Part shown: positions 5,902-6,344 of the stretch, in pieces | Position numbering within the stretch: the stretch's first letter is position 1 | How the letters are laid out: each line of letters starts with the position of its first letter | Assembly (NCBI GenBank): GCA_021793595.1 | Contig: JAJYSL010000253.1 | Location: 1-6,344, forward strand | Origin: Acidobacteriota bacterium | Lineage (GTDB): Bacteria > Acidobacteriota > Terriglobia > Terriglobales > Acidobacteriaceae | DNA length: 6,344 nt | Reading direction: 5' to 3' | Program-made: the position numbers and the translations under genes | The notes under the pieces: model-generated | What the model was told of the DNA's origin: nothing | Database searches by the model: none | Seen by the model: only the letters and a program-made list of their open reading frames with translations

Positions 5902-5970
5902 AAATCTTCCTCCGTGACGACTGCTTCATCGATCAATTACGTTGCCCAACGCGGGAGTAGGCGACAGCGG

Positions 5971-6014
5971 ACTGGTTTAGCCAGTGATTGCTTGGTCCAC
6001 AAGACAAATGGACC
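5971..6014. repeat. Two adjacent small hairpins
   Basis: ACTGG-TTTAG-CCAGT (5971-5985) is a perfect five-base stem with a five-base loop. GGTCCA-(9 bases)-TGGACC (5994-6014) is a perfect six-base stem. Neither is followed by a T-run, so they are not intrinsic terminators. They are short enough to arise by chance, though the close pairing is noticeable. Confidence 0.3.
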
Positions 6015-6099
6015 CGACCCTGATCCGTACATAACAACTGGGCGCAAGTGGATGCGATGTTGAGAAAGCCGCGTGGAGTCGATGGGTGCGGGGTTACAT

Positions 6100-6344
6100 G
6101 GGGAGTTTCTGGCGTCACTTTTCCTGCGCTTTTCAGGTGCGGGGCGCGGGTAGGATGTGGTCATGAAGCCGCCCCGGAAGCCATCGCCCACTGAATCGCC
6201 GCTGTTGTTTGAGATGGATGATGAGCCGCTGCAAGAAACCCGGACCGCCTGGGGCGGCGTACCGCTGGTGGTGCAGGCGTTCCGATTCCGTGGCGTACCC
6301 GGTCAGCGTGCGTCAGCATGTGCCGATCAAGCAGCGGGAGCGGG
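6100..6344 (+). mobile_element. Left part of an IS1380-like insertion sequence
   Basis: The DNA just upstream of the transposase (about 6100-6162) must hold the element's left terminal inverted repeat, but with the right end outside the window I cannot place the exact boundary. The start given here is approximate. Confidence 0.4.
6163..6344 (+). pseudogene. IS1380-like transposase, N-terminal part with a frameshift at 6304 (runs off right edge)
   Basis: From ATG 6163 the protein reads through LLFEMDDEPLQETRTAWGGV and PLVVQAFRFRGVPG, the N-terminal 'tAWGGlPLlvqafr.lGlpg' opening I associate with IS1380-family DDE transposases. After GGT 6301-6303 the natural continuation SVRQHVPIKQRERG is found only one base over: dropping the C at 6304 restores it. 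The in-frame sequence (QRASACADQAAG) is unlike the family. The transposase would cut and paste the element by DDE chemistry; the catalytic residues lie beyond the window. A stop at 6151 leaves GTG 6157 or ATG 6163 as starts, and the latter matches family length best. No strong ribosome binding site is seen, which is common for transposases. The frame break means this copy is dead, or the base call is wrong. Confidence 0.7.

Larger units (their letters stand above)
5723..6162. other. About 440 bases without a supported gene; repeats and hairpins only
   Basis: Short frames on both strands here lack ribosome binding sites and recognisable motifs. What can be seen is an 11-base palindrome CACGGCCCGTG (5780-5790), the twin TGGGGGTAC repeats (5808-5828), a tRNA-3'-end-like stretch (5875-5901), two small perfect hairpins (5971-5985 and 5994-6014), and, from perhaps 6100 on, the left end of the insertion sequence. 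This looks like the junction zone between the integrative-element remnant and other DNA. Confidence 0.4.

Noticed and set aside
5574..5936. 120-codon - strand frame including VPPDVPPREL
   Set aside because: The Pro-rich part is just the translation of the GGGGGTAC repeats; the start is a TTG without a site, and the last third is a shadow of other frames.
1..6344. CRISPR array, riboswitch or rRNA
   Set aside because: No regularly spaced repeats, no riboswitch core and no rRNA segments were seen on either strand.

Overview
The window reads as a bacterial chromosome segment of moderately high GC, probably from a soil or environmental bacterium. No ribosomal or core gene is present to fix the taxon. 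Acidobacteriota or Pseudomonadota are guesses based on general gene flavour and the AlpA-type regulator. It falls into three parts: a surface-polysaccharide glycosyltransferase cluster (1-3537), the worn remains of an integrative element (about 3819-5905), and the start of an insertion sequence (about 6100-6344).

Polysaccharide part. On the + strand there are three family-2 (GT-A fold) glycosyltransferases in a row: a C-terminal fragment running in from the left edge (1-462), a WcaA/WcaE-like enzyme whose frame breaks near 717 (466-1307), and an intact rhamnosyltransferase-like enzyme (1304-2284) coupled to the previous one by an ATGA overlap. Facing them on the - strand is a family-4 (GT-B fold) glycosyltransferase (3537-2343), broken by one base in an A5 run. 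Together they would add sugars one after another to a lipid-linked O-antigen, capsule or exopolysaccharide repeat unit in the cytoplasm. No polymerase, flippase or nucleotide-sugar enzyme lies in the window.

Integrative-element part, all on the - strand. A 136-residue unknown protein with a strong ribosome binding site (5577-5167) comes first, then an intact AlpA-family regulator (5024-4782). It is followed 13 bases later by a frameshifted helix-turn-helix protein (4768-4270) of a type I recall beside AlpA genes and integrases in proteobacterial islands, and then by an 85-residue unknown protein with a perfect AGGAGG (4076-3819). The DNA upstream of alpA carries a cluster of GCGAGT/ACTCGC motifs that looks like an operator. 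At 5808-5901 there are twin TGGGGGTAC repeats and a tRNA-3'-end-like sequence, the sort of thing seen at an island end. No integrase gene is visible.

Right edge. The first ~60 codons of an IS1380-like transposase begin at 6163 and carry a one-base frameshift at 6304.

The window's most striking general property is the number of single-base frame breaks (717, 2986-2990, 4666, 6304), each of which restores a recognisable protein when one base is added or removed. Either the region is decaying or the assembly has indel errors. I did not find a convincing new biological system. The best candidates for a second look are the small-gene alpA region with its motif cluster, and the possible attachment end.
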